DNA of 64,000 nt from Atriophallophorus winterbourni. Its lineage: Eukaryota > Platyhelminthes > Trematoda > Plagiorchiida > Microphallidae. Position 1 is the stretch's first letter. Every line of letters starts with the position of its first letter. Of this stretch, positions 1 through 13,200 are shown piece by piece. The notes below the pieces were generated by a model. That model was not told the DNA's origin and made no database searches. It saw only the letters and a program-made list of their open reading frames with translations. The position numbers and the translations under genes were made by a program. The stretch is from positions 28,761 through 92,760 of the forward strand of contig JACCGJ010001325.1 in the NCBI GenBank assembly GCA_013407085.1, given 5' to 3'.

Positions 1-945
1 TTTCATTAACCAACCGTCCAGTCGCTCAGAGTTAAACAAATAAATAAAAATTACACGAGAACAGCATAAGAGCATGTAAGTGCGGGGTTCAACTCGGAGA
101 TTAAGTCTGGAACGTGTTCCGCTGAAGGAAATTCAGTAAATATTCAGTGGCATCAATTGGGGATAGTTCCCTGTGTAGATGAACTTTGTTCGATGGATGA
201 CGAGCTCAATCTATCGGGGAGTGTGAACTAGTTTGAGGTGCAAGCAGGTGAGTTTGCGGATTTTATTTCGATACAAGCTTCTACGGCAGGCAAGGTTAAC
301 CAGAGGATTTTTGAAATTCACGCTTCATCGGAGTAGTTCGTGCATATTGAGGAGGCAAACCTGTGAAACACGGTTATGATAACAGTAGTTCAAAAATTCA
401 TCATTCTGATTACGTAGCTTTCATTTGTTTTGTTATTGCAATCACCGTTTCAGAACTCAGAAAGTTTTATGGTATAAAAAGCAGTAAGCTTAACAATAAC
501 CATAGGATGACGAGGTATATGAATTAAAATTATAAAATCTCTCAAAAATCAATAGGGACAGTCACATACCGCAAGGTTCATGATATACTCATCGAGTTTA
601 GAAGCGAAAACCTCAACAGATTCCGAGCGAGTGATTTATTCAGGCAAAACGTTCCAAGTGAAACAAATTCTTACCGAGACAAAATTACGACGAATATTCA
701 ATCGAGAATGCGGAATGCTTAAAGCCTTTGAATATTTTCGTGTTCGATTAAGGCCATTGGGCTTTTGCAAGTGTTGACCGCTATAGTATTTTGTCACGAA
801 AATTTTCCAAATTTTCTAAGCTAAATGATAAGACCAGTCACCGAGGTTGAACTTAAGTACACACAGATCTTCGAGTAAAGATGAGGGGGTGCATTGTTTG
901 TTAAAAAGTGCAGTAAATGAGTTATGATGACCAACCATTTATCAC
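1..945. other. Intron, no recognisable feature
   Basis: This sequence lies downstream of the last visible supervillin exon. I see no exon, repeat or RNA signal that I can support. Confidence 0.5.
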
Positions 946-1233
946 GCAGAATGGCCACCGTATCACATAGGTATCACAAGAGAAAAATTGACCGTGACTG
1001 ATGGAAGGCACCTCGGTCCTGGAAAATTCAGACACACGCCATACGAGTATTTGACCAGACTCGACGCGATATCGCCTCGCGATCCCGTCCTCGTAGCGAC
1101 ATCCCGCGCCACCACGTCCTACAAAGCGTCCTTCCAAAGTAAGTAGCGTCGGAGCAGGAGGGGGGTCGTTGAACATCGCGTTGTAAAGCTCTTTGGCGGG
1201 ATGTGGTTTGATCTCGGAATACACGGAAGTTGA
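946..1233 (-). CDS. Supervillin exon P: gelsolin-like module start
   Basis: The exon begins after the acceptor TTATTCGCAG and reads in phase 0. It contains [10 protein letters not shown], a VWRVSEF strand and [13 protein letters not shown], the gelsolin-fold core found in supervillin after the FKEKF exon. The 5' boundary is secure. The 3' boundary is taken at a weak GTGATA donor; the frame runs on to a stop about 25 nt further, so the end is approximate. It is the last exon visible, and the next should lie beyond the left edge. Confidence 0.85.
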
Positions 1234-4200
1234 CTGCGAATAAGACAAACGGGGAAAGGCTTCCACAGTACAGAATAGAATCTGAATCAGCTAGAAACAC
1301 TGCAGCTATTCCCTTTGATTTGAAATTTGTACAAGTTGTTGACAAAACATCAATGAAATAAACAGCATCAGCTGTGCATACACTTATGTGTCGCCAGCAC
1401 ACACACGTCCTTTCGGATCAAAGCCCAAATACCATGCATCCGTTTTTTATGGAGACTTGATGGATGTAGTGGCTTTCGATAACAAGTTTAGCAGCAATAA
1501 AACGTATCGTCACGCATTAATCTTGAGCAATGCTGACCCAGCTTGTACGTTTCCTATTCCTATTGTCTGAGGTGATGGCCTGTAAACGCTGCAGACCTAT
1601 TCGATTGGGCTTCTCGTGCTAGCTAAACTCTTCTCTATGGAGGTATTGTGCATGTTAACCTGACCAGCTGTTATAATCGATTGTTTAACTTTACTAAACA
1701 GACAACTAATCAATAATGCGATCAACAGGTGAGTTTATCCAATGGTGTGCGCAACAATTTTGGTGACGTGGATAATGCTGACTATTTCCTCGGTAACCTT
1801 GATGAGAGTTACGACTGTCAACTTGTCACACCATGAATCAATCTCGATGATGTTACTGGTTTGCGTGACAAGTTATTTAGCTCGCTTTTCTCCAACAACC
1901 ACAACAACTACGTAGTCGAAACAAGTTTCAAACAGAATAACGCCAGGGTGATGAGACGAGTTAGAAATCAGCTTGATGGCCAAATTAACGGTACATCTGG
2001 AAAAGCATGATTTAATTCTAACTGGATTTATCTACATGCAGCTGAAGGTTCAATCGGAATTTTTTATTTCGATTTAAATTCGATAATGCCACTAGCGTGA
2101 ACTTTTTGGTCTATCTATACGCACGTTTGTGCACTTACCCACCTTCTCTCTGCATCGCCAAGCTGTTCGTGTTGATTTCAGTGTTAGGCAAAAACGAACA
2201 AATATCACTAGATCAGATATGACCACTTTTCCACCATGCGGGAAGGATGTAAGATAAAAGCATACGGGGAACAGACAAGCTGGCGACCCCGAAAGTTCGC
2301 TTGAGAGATTAAAACGGGAAATGTGGATTCGAGACAAACCAGACAAGTGATTGCATGAACCGTTGACCATAAAATGTCAGTGGAACTGCACACATTTTAC
2401 TTGTTTCAAGTAACGTTGTAACATTTCAAACCACGAAGATGAGTGATATTCGCTTTTAATTTTACGGAACTTCACAGCTACCCATAATCGTGAATAGTGA
2501 ATCGATTGAACTGTGGGAGTGAGGTTAAGAGATTTGCTGGGTTCCTGTATTTTTTCAAAGTGAAATCGCAATATAGATAACAGTAAGATGACTAGAAGCG
2601 TTAAATATGTGAGCGTAATCTGAGACTACTCATCGCACACTTCTGTGGAAGTTCACAGAAAATACGTTCGACCTGCAATGAAGAGGCAGAGCCTAGCATA
2701 CAAGGATACGCGTTAGGAGGATATATGCCCTCGCAGTACCTGCGAAACTACTCCTAGAACAGTGATGAGTTCAAAACCCAACGTTCTTTTAGTAAAGACA
2801 GGTTTTATTGTCGAACTTTAGTATCTTTACGCAGGATAGGCAATTCGCTTTGTCATTTAGTTCCGGGAGATCGAGACTTCACAGCTGCCGTTAACTTCTC
2901 ACGACCGTGTGAATGTTGCGTTGCGATGTATATTTTGAGTGTGAAATAAGTAATAGCAATTTTGGAAAATTGATTGACGCGGCTCCCTTTCGGGGCAACC
3001 GCAAGCTGACCGTGAATCCAAAGCCGATAATATACAACGCGTGTGTACTAAACGGTTTACTGTAAGGCGGTAAAACCTGAACCATCCGCGCAAGACACGA
3101 ACGGAACCCGAATGTGTTCTATTTACAAAAAACCGTCGCATCGTGAACACGTTGTTAATGGATAAAATAAACAAATGATGAATTGCTTTCTCCGGTTGAT
3201 CTACAAAGCATGTTCTCACGCCACTGCGACGGCGCCGCTGTTGGGTCACGTGTACAGAATGCTCTTGATATAGAATGTGCTCTTGACCGCTTCGCTTGCA
3301 GGCACTGTGTAAAATGTCATCTGCAGGCTGAGAGAAGAGCAGATACTGTTCTCGGCTACTGATCATCGATCACGTCTTCAGCGTGCACTTGACATCGTTC
3401 ATCCAAGTACTGCTTATCGCTGTGAGCGCTGCGGGAGAGAGGATTCCTCCTGTTCCTCGGACTGTTTAGTCATTTGAAACGCTGCGGAGCAAGAAATTCT
3501 CATCCGCTCGTGATGTACATCCATGATCGACATTAATCGAAGGACAACAACAACAATGACGACAAATGAGGCTGCCTGGAACATACTTCACCAAGCAAAT
3601 GAAAACCCCTTCTAAAAGATCAAGGAGGGCGAACTCTTTTTGAATTGGCAACGCAGCTGTTCTTACTTTTTCATATTTCCGTGTCTATAGCAAACGCAAA
3701 TCGGGTATGAATACGAAAATGATGATGAATATATCGTGCATGATAAAAGCACACTGTTGTGGAAAATGTTCACGCCACTTCAACACCGTCGCCCACACTA
3801 GCAGCGTCGTCTACGGAACGTAAAGTGGTTAGGCTCGACTATACTAGCTCCTTAAAGTTGACCTTCGGGTAGGCAGTAACCTGTGATACACACCGAAGCT
3901 TTGCAGCTTGATCCTAAATCTTTGTAAGAAGCAGCTTAGAATCGAACACTTTGGTGACAGAGTAAAGCGTCAGCTTCGATTCGGGCATGACCGAGTATTA
4001 CGCTTAACGCTTCAAAGAAGCTCAAGAAAACGCAAGACACGCGGTGTTGTTCGACTGCATCTTGGTGTGAACTTCGTGAGTGGCGCTGTAACCCCGGAAT
4101 CTGACTGCAATCAGAACCAGCAAGACCACCGATAGTCGACATCGACATCCATGGCTAGACATACTTGACTTAATCCCTTGAGTTCCTGGAGGAACATAGG

Positions 4201-7200
4201 GCCTCGGCAACTTGTCTCCACTTTGGTCTGTCCATAGCAGCCAGTTTGAAGTCGTTCCAGTTAAGTCCACACTTACGGATTTCCTCTTCACACGAGCGCT
4301 TCCAAGATAGCCTTGGGCGTCCGACCCGTCTCTTCCCGATTGGGTTCCATACCAGAGCATGACGCGTGATGTCATCATAAGGTTTCCGCAAGGTGTGCCC
4401 AACCCATATCCACTTTCTTCTACTGATCTGCTGGGCGATCGGGTCCTCAGCAGCAATTTGCCACAGGTCTTGATTCCTTTTATTTTCTGGCCATTTTACC
4501 CCAATAATTCGACGAAGGCAATTATTGTGGAATGATTGCAAGCGGCCATGGCTAGGGATCGTTAAAATGGGCTACTTTTATTGATCTTAATTTTGGCGAA
4601 GGTTGGGTACACGATAGAGATAAATAGGGACAAAAAAGAGACTTGTGAGGGTGTTAAAACAAATTTCGGTTGGTGCAAACCGTTTGTGCAACCGTGATTA
4701 AACAGCACATGATCGCAAGAAAGTTGTGGAAATCTCCTGATCGGAAAGTGGTATCGGTTTTCTAGTACAAATTTGTGCGTGACACGTTACTACTGCACCC
4801 ACGTGGCTTGTGTAAGGGGCAGCTTTCGATCTAACTCTGTTACTAAGATTAAACCATAAGCAATCCATTTCGATAGTGAAATGTAAAATTTTGCAAACAA
4901 AAAAATAAAACTAACATCGTCGAATTTCCGCCTGGACCTTGGATCACAACGGATACCGATTCGAGCGGGTTCGGGCCAATCGGTGAATTTCTCCTTGAAC
5001 AAGACGGTCTCGCCTTTCTCCGTTACACGACCAACCAATGTCCATTCGGGACGCTCCGGGCCTGAGGCTGAGATGCTCTCGTGCGCTGTGGTATAAAGTT
5101 TCAGGGGAACGAAATACAGTTAGAACGGGCGAAATCATAAAATAAGACTATAGCCGAATTACTTTACACGATGAGACAGTTCCATGTTCACAAAATGCGT
5201 GACTATTGTCTGCGTCGAAACACGATGCTCCCAACTTTTCTCGCTAGAAATGCAGTAGCTTAAAAAGTCTCGTCTTTGGTTTGATAGTAAGTAAACAACC
5301 ACCGTGAACGCGTCAAACCTTCACATCGATAGAAGCAATGGTTATAAAAAAACGAATGGTTTGTGGAAAAATCAAAACCGAAATTGCGTCTGAAAACGCC
5401 TCCCCTCAACCCAATTGACAAGCGTAACAATCGATAATTCCGCAAGGTATTTGCAAATATTCGAGACCGATCGGGAGTCCATAATCATGAAAATAAAGTT
5501 TGCAATGAATCGGTTATAGCAAGTTGTTGGTAACGTTTCGCTTCTGAACACAGAAGCTTCGTCAAACCAAGGATATCGATACGAACAGTGTTCAGGTTTA
5601 AATGGCATTTTCTTGACCAATCCTGAGTTCTCCAAGCTAAACAGGGAAGATTAAGATAATTGATCACACCCCCTAATTGCTGTGTTCATCGCTAATTGTT
5701 TATTAAGTGTACAGGTGTGAACAGCGTCTGCTGACACTGCTTGCATAATCATGTGCGCATTAGGTGTTATGTTCGTTAATCCATATCCGCTGCAGAACCG
5801 AACGCCAGATTGTCGAGATATCCGCCCCATCCACCTTGTTCAGGAGAGAAGCGGTACCAAAAACTTGCTATAACCGATTCGTATCAATCAATAATTCCGT
5901 TGCCATGTTCAACGCAAGTTTACGTGATCGAGACGGCGATAATTCACACCGTTGCAGGTGGAGAGATCATTCGCGTTTGAATAACCACTTGTTTTAGCGT
6001 GTTGAAGGAAGATCTACAGACTCACACGATAACGGATCCAACGGATTCAACCCGCAACAAGAGAAATCATACGGCGCCGAGTAGGCTTGTTGTAGCATTT
6101 CGATTCCGGCATGGCGTATCTCCGGATCGATTTGTGATCCCGTCCACAGATATACTTCCGAGCCAAAATCGAACACGAAAGCCTGTACGAACCGAGCACA
6201 CCAAAGTCACGAGTCTCAAAAGGGTGACAGCAATAGGACACAAGGAGCACAGCACACTCACCTTGTTGGATGCTAAAAGGCTGTGACGAGGCAGAGCACC
6301 CCAGCTCGATTCGCAAGGAACGAGTTGTTCGGAGGTGACTTCGTAAATTCGAGTCGAATGCTGGATCAGCGATTCAAACAATTCATCCTCATCGGGTGAT
6401 CCATACGCTACAAGGCGAAAAGAAATGGTATACGAAATTCAAACATAAAGTACGGGAAGTAAAGATATCGGAGGAATGCGTACTCCCACTCGTAATAGTG
6501 GCTCTGAATACCAAAAATCGCTCTCTGTCAATGATAATCAACGTAACAGGATCACCGGAGCAGTCCAACCATTCTGCACAAGAGTATCATTCCCGTTTAA
6601 GCACAATTGTGATGAAATTTTTAGTTAGTTAAAAGCGAAAAACAACGAGTAAGAATTAGGTACACTTCTCAAGGCGGCTTTTGTGGTGCACATGAGAAGT
6701 GTGAGGCTTACGGGCAGTGGACAAAACTGTCCAACATGCACACGATCAAACCAATTAGCTCTGCGGAGGAAGAAAATGTGGCAAATATTTAATATCGTCA
6801 TCAAACTACAAGGTTTCATAGTAAATGATGACGACAAGAACACGGGACAAAGGAAATTATAGATACCAGTGCATGACAGCGGTTCTGTCGCCTCATTGAT
6901 AAGAGCGAACATAGCCAGTTCAGACTAAAAGAATTATCATACGATAGGTTCTGATCACAATGGATTCATAACGAATTCCCGAAATCGCGCATACACAAGA
7001 AGAAGGAGAAAATGAGTTTATTCGTTGACACGAATTTTCAGCAATAATGTTAATTCAACCCCGCAAAATGCTTTTCCAAAAACGTTACGTAAACACTTTT
7101 AGCATGAGGATTCACTGTCAAAATTCACGCTGTTAGTCGCCTCCTTAGATCAGGAATAGCTTTCAATTGATCAAGCAAATAGCGAGCAAGATAAGGGAGA

Positions 7201-10200
7201 AACGAATTCTTGAATGTTTTCATTCAGGACGACGAGATAATGGCTTCACGTAGATGAGAACGATTTGCACACCATGAGTATCTCATGCAGTGCGTGTGCA
7301 TTATCGAACACGTACAACACGTGTCCCGTAGTATCAGCGAGGTTAGGATGGACGGAAAATTCACATGGAACTCATGAAAACATGAGATGGATCACGAATT
7401 ATTCAGACTAAGTAGGCAAATTAAAGGTCTATAGTTGAAAGCGAACCGCGAGATAAAATCCCAAAAAGTACTTATACCAAGTGGAACATCATGAACTTAA
7501 ACTGTACGAAGACGGTGAAGCATTCAATTAAAAATTTTAGTTTTCCAGTAATGAATCTTCCGAGAGAATTTCAAAAAACGTAACCATTCGTGTAACGGTT
7601 AAGAAACTTGACAAAGATGAACCACTACACAACAGAATAGGCGATAATTCACCCGGATGATGCTTACTTAGTACGTATAAAAGAATAAGTTCAAACATAT
7701 CCGAAATTCGAATAATAATATTAACAATGAAATTTTGACACATGAAAACGGATACTGTAAACAAACTCACTACGAACTTCTTGTGGTTCGTTGCAACCGA
7801 GAGCTTTCCAAAACTCCATCAATGCCTGGCTCGCACGATTTTTACGCGTGTCCGTCGTTGGGTCATCGGTCGTCGTCTTCGAAAATCTCCTCGGGTCATC
7901 TCGCACGATGATCGGTTCAGATGCACCACCACCATCCGCACGGAAGCAGAGCTCATGGTGCTTGTGAATCCAACTGGCAAGTTCTTGCGCTTTGTTGACC
8001 TCAACCACATTGGCAAATGCGCCGAGCCAAACGAAAACCGCTTCCGACGTGACCAGTACGAAACAATCGCCGGAGTTGAGCGATTCGGGTGAAGGGCACA
8101 CGAGGCGCGTCTGTACGTGGCGGCGACCTGTGGCGTTAATCCAACCCGGTCAGAAACATTGAGTGGATAACACTGTTCAACCGCTCGAGTGTAATAAAAC
8201 ATACAAGCTAAACCGAACCACCGCACATAAAGATAATATTTTGAGAGAACGTGCTACTATCGTTAGGTTTTCACTGTTTGAAGGGGATGGATAGCTTTCG
8301 TAAATTCTTGCATTGCGTCGACGAGGAAATTTTAGGGGAAATCTGTAATAACAATCACCATTATGACGGGGGATATTCCCGGGACACGATGACAATCACA
8401 AGTTGAAAGGCTTCACATTAACTTTGGATTTGCGATACTGAAGATGTCGAACCGTGGTGTTGTTCACTGTTTAATTAAAGGCAATTGACTAATTGGATTT
8501 TACTCCGAGTTCCATGGGATTTATCTCACAATTGAGTACCTATAAGATTTCGGGTAGGAGCAAAACTACTGAGAGCAAACTATTCGTTCCCTCAACCGGA
8601 AATCGGAAACTGTTGCAGCAACCTTGATACATACCCTTGTTAATTGCTGTTAATCGGGCCAATCAGGGACTAACCATGCTGCCTTGGCAAGAGGCCATTT
8701 GAGCAGCACGCCGTAAGATGAGCGCTATCTAGTTAATAGAAAATCGTGCATGCCGGTTTGCAAAAGTCGAAACAAGAATGTCGGGAATGGCTTCAAAACC
8801 GATTGATCACAGAACCTAAAGCCATTATCAAATGGGCTTATGGAACTGGTTCACGAATCTCCAGAATAGTAGGATGTCGAATTCGGAATGTAAAATAGAT
8901 TGCCGAGGATTTGAAGTTTAGATGGAACATTGAAAGTCAACGCGCTGTTTCGTTATCCATTTTGGGGCATTTTCATATAGATGCTAACAATTCAATTGCA
9001 TTCAGTTTTTACATGTGAACTCGATTAGAAGGTTTAACGCACTTCTAATGAAAGCTAAGAGATTCAACGTGACGTTGGACTCAGATTTGGTCGGTCTTTA
9101 AACGTTTAGGCTATTCCCTATCGGCACCATCAAATACGTAACCCAACTATCCGTAATAAAATCTTTCGTCGCGACATAGACATCAAAAAACAAGTTGACG
9201 TGCATGTACGTCGCTGGTTAGGCCACGTATTGTGAAAGGGCAATCATCTTTCTCCCAACGCGGTTTTGTTTGCCACTCCCAACTCGAAATGGCGTCGTTG
9301 TGACCTTGGCCAGACTCTGACTTGGCTCAAGCAAATGAAGGCTTTGACTGTTAAAATAGCCGTGGTTGGTGCAACCCATCTTCCATGTTGGGGTCCAAGA
9401 GATCGGAATTCGCAGTGACTTTTTACTCTCAAAATCGTGTTCACTGGCAGTCTTGTTGCAGACATCTTAGAGTGTCTGATGAATCTTGTATACTGTCAGA
9501 TGAAGTGGCGAGGAAAGCTTGCCATGATGCGTGACAGTGAACGCCGCAAGAAAGCTGTCATGCTGATGTCGCTCTACTTTTTCACAACACTTGCTTGAAT
9601 GTATGTCTCATTCAAGATATAGGAACCTCATCCCAGTCTGTGTCTGTGTCTAATCCTCTATTGGTTCAGCAGCTTTTTTCGTCCCACCCTTCCCAGTTAT
9701 TAGAATTTGCACGGATGTGGAATTGTACAGTACTTCTGTGCTGTGCGGCTAACATCGTGCTAAATTGATTGGCCAGAGGTAGTGAGCTGCATGCAGAAAC
9801 GGGCTGGAGTCTCACTACCATTTCTTATTTTTTTCTTTCTCATATCTGTCTAGGCCTGGGCAACCTGACAGTATCTTAGCCCATGTGCAGTCTCTGACTG
9901 TACGGCACTTTGCCTGGATCAGGCTTGTGCGTTTATTCAGTTATTAGAATGTTTACTATGACATGGTTGTATGGCATTTAAGCACTTGGTACTTATTACA
10001 GGTGTAATACTGTCAACGATAATGATAATGATGACTCTTAAATCCCCACCGTCTTTCTCGGTTTTCCAGATGATACCGCGGCAAATATAACGATGATAAG
10101 AACAAACCTACTAGACAAGTCCGTATTTGCATGCAATTCCATCACACACACTTCACGACCGGTTTCGCACTGCTTGCACTCATCGAGTAGAGAAAAAACG

Positions 10201-13200
10201 ATCAGGATCCACATGGCAAACAAGTTGTTCACGCCAATCTCGTCCAATAATGGCATACAAGTTAAAACCTTGTTCACCATTCCTCCATTGATACAACGCA
10301 TGCGAATCCTGGTCGTACTGACCCTACCTGATGAGTGCAAACAACCCGAAACCGGTCGCGGTGTGTAACGGAAATACATGTCAATACGGAATTTTGTTCG
10401 TGGTCATGGGTTTGAGCTCATGTGTATGGGCACATGTGATTCATCAAGTTGGTTGCGCCAACCTTATCTAACAGGGGCGTACAAGCGGGACCTGTTAAAA
10501 CTACTACGATTCATGTCCTGAAAATATGGGCTCGGTATGAAGCCCGTTAGCGAGGAGTTACTTCAAATAGAAATATTGCGTATCGCATGCTGGAACTTTG
10601 CGAAAATTATGTAACATTATAAAAAAATTCAAATCCAGACCAGCTAGTCATTCAGTAACCTGAACAACATAATGAACAACTCGTTTCTTTGATTTTATTG
10701 TTTGAAAGAACAAGTAGGACATTTTCACTTTACGCGAAGCTAAAACACATTTGTGACAGTGACGCAATCAATAAACGACCAAATGTTGGTCAATCGATCA
10801 ACGGTTCAATAAAACTACGAACGACACGAGTCCATAAATTGTCCGTTCCCGAAACAAACGTGTTACCCACTGAAAATTGATCTCCTAATTTTCCCATAAC
10901 ACAACAAAATAGCACAAGCTGACAGATGAACCAAATTTCACGTGACCTCCGTTGAATATCAAGGGCACACAAAGTGCAACCTGTACTATTTAAAGGTTGG
11001 GACAACTTACCTTTTATATGTAAAAACATTACCGGTTTGTAGGGCAATAGCTGTCTTTGGTAGGAAGAGAGGGGAGCGTCGGTTTTGGAACGGCGCAATT
11101 TGCTTCTCACATTGGAAAAATCCTCACGACTGCTAAGTCCAGCAATGGCAGCACTGGCCAAGTGGGAGTGACGGTCACCTGTTTCTGGTTAAAAAAACGT
11201 TTGATGGACAGGGGTTACTGGTCAGTATTAAGTTGATCGCCTGGCCAATTGGAAAAATCAAATAATATACGTAGAATTCCTAGATGATCACGCGTTAAAA
11301 GGTTGAGAATAATCCGCTTTATTTCGTTCACTTGTCCGTTTCTTGAGGTTGGCACTAATCAGAGAAAGGATTATGATCAGGCTCTCCGAGCCCTGAAGTT
11401 GAGGCATAGATGCACAAGAATGACCTCAAAGTAAGGTGTACGATGATAATACCAATAACGATCTGCGTCAATCGCTTAAAATAGTTCATTTTGTACTGCC
11501 CGCTTCCCTATCACGTGCAAATCACGGTGTTCGGATCAACTTCATCAAACAGAAGTATCAGATGTCAACTTTGTTTATGAAACATCCACCAGCTTAGGGA
11601 TAAAAAAACTTAGATTGTAACAGCTCTGTTCGATACGTACAATCAGTGCGTAAACGATAAAATGTTTCGTAGGCAAAACGAAAAGCGATGAAATTTCAAT
11701 TTTTGGTGCGCGAAAACTCATGATGTTAATTGGTGAGTAGTGTACGATGACTTCCTTTACAAACTCGCTTCCGGACCCAGTTCAAACGTTCCAAAGAAAG
11801 TAAGCTTCTTCTCTCCCTTTTCTATCTCTCTCTAGGCAGAACCGACAGTAACGGTCAGGTAAAGGCACAAGTAGAGAGAAAATGCGGGGGTTTAGTGTCA
11901 CTTATACACTACAAGACAGTCGAAAATTTAATTGTCTCAGAATAAACAACCTAAATGAGATATCGACATGCAGTTTCGATTCACTATGTGCGTGGAGAGT
12001 TTGAAAGCTTTGTTCAAAACTTCCTCAAAACATCTAACTATAATATACATTTAAATGGATTGGAACAAATTGCCTTCAACATCGTACGATGAAATTTAGA
12101 GAGCTAGACACGGGCTAGGTTTTTGGTAATCTCAACGATATTGGGACTACGATTATCAATCAGTTTGATCCCATTTCGGTCATCAGTAGCAACAGCTCAG
12201 AGTAGTAAGGCTGACTAAAGAGATTTCAGGAGCACGGTAACTAATTGCTTGACATATTTCTAAAAACGCATCGTACCGTGCGAAATTTGCCGAGATGGAT
12301 CACTCGAATTCAGAACCCGCCGCAACGGTGAGGTGATCTGACTGGCGAGAGCATTCGACGGTCGAATTTCCTCGTACACCATTGACTGATTTGCAAGATG
12401 GGCAAGCGATTCGATTGTTTGCGGCTTCCGACGTTGTGGGCGCAGAGCACGACGAGCCTGAGCGATACTAACAGAAACGAGCAGCAGGATAGAATGTGTT
12501 GAGTGAGTTGTGACGAATGGTTGTGAACAAGGATTGTGACGTACGTGTGAAATTGAGAGGGTGGTTGGTCAATCGATGGAGGAGTGAATTGATCGGGAGG
12601 GGGGAAATCATCGATTGCATTTGATTCTAACAATGGAGGCGGGCTAGTGAAAAAGCTGGCCAGGTTGTCATCTTCCATTCGGGGAACCATCACCTTCTGA
12701 ATGGGAAATATCCAAAATTGAAATTAACGAAATTTCAAATCTAACTGATACACATTTTGAACCAATAAACAGCAGATATAAAGGGAACGATATTCTATGT
12801 TATGCAAAGTGACCGTCAACAGCTTCAAGCGTGAGGTAAAGCAATGGGTAGTTGGGTTTCCTGAACAAGAACTACAATTGCAGCTGGAGAGAAAGCGAAT
12901 CACAGACGAAACGCATTCTATTCCGAGGGATGTGGGTGCAATATTTTCTGTTAGTGCAAGTAAAAAGTGACAGATAACGAGCACGAATCGCGTTTCCATC
13001 ATCACTCATACCATTTTCTTTTGGTTTTGCTAGTCTGGGCTTAAGATGTTCGAGTGGTTTACATGCATGCATACTGTGCGTGTATACTTGCACATATTTA
13101 CGTCATACCTTCATGATATAATCAACCGACCAGATTGTATCACAGTTAGCCTAACCCGTAGTTTTTTTAGTTTTGTTCGACTATCTCATCCTGGAGGATG

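Larger units (their letters stand above)
10040..10380. repeat. Inverted pair of hammerhead-repeat units
   Basis: The plus strand from about 10205 matches the unit at 23860-24035. The minus strand from about 10290 down to 10060 matches the same unit, so two copies face away from one another with overlapping inner parts. The outer arms both carry GAAACCGGTC followed by GTG-rich sequence. Confidence 0.65.

Noticed and set aside
9244..9465. Minus-strand frame of 73 codons
   Set aside because: It is antisense to the LINE-B C-terminus, which is clearly coded on the plus strand.
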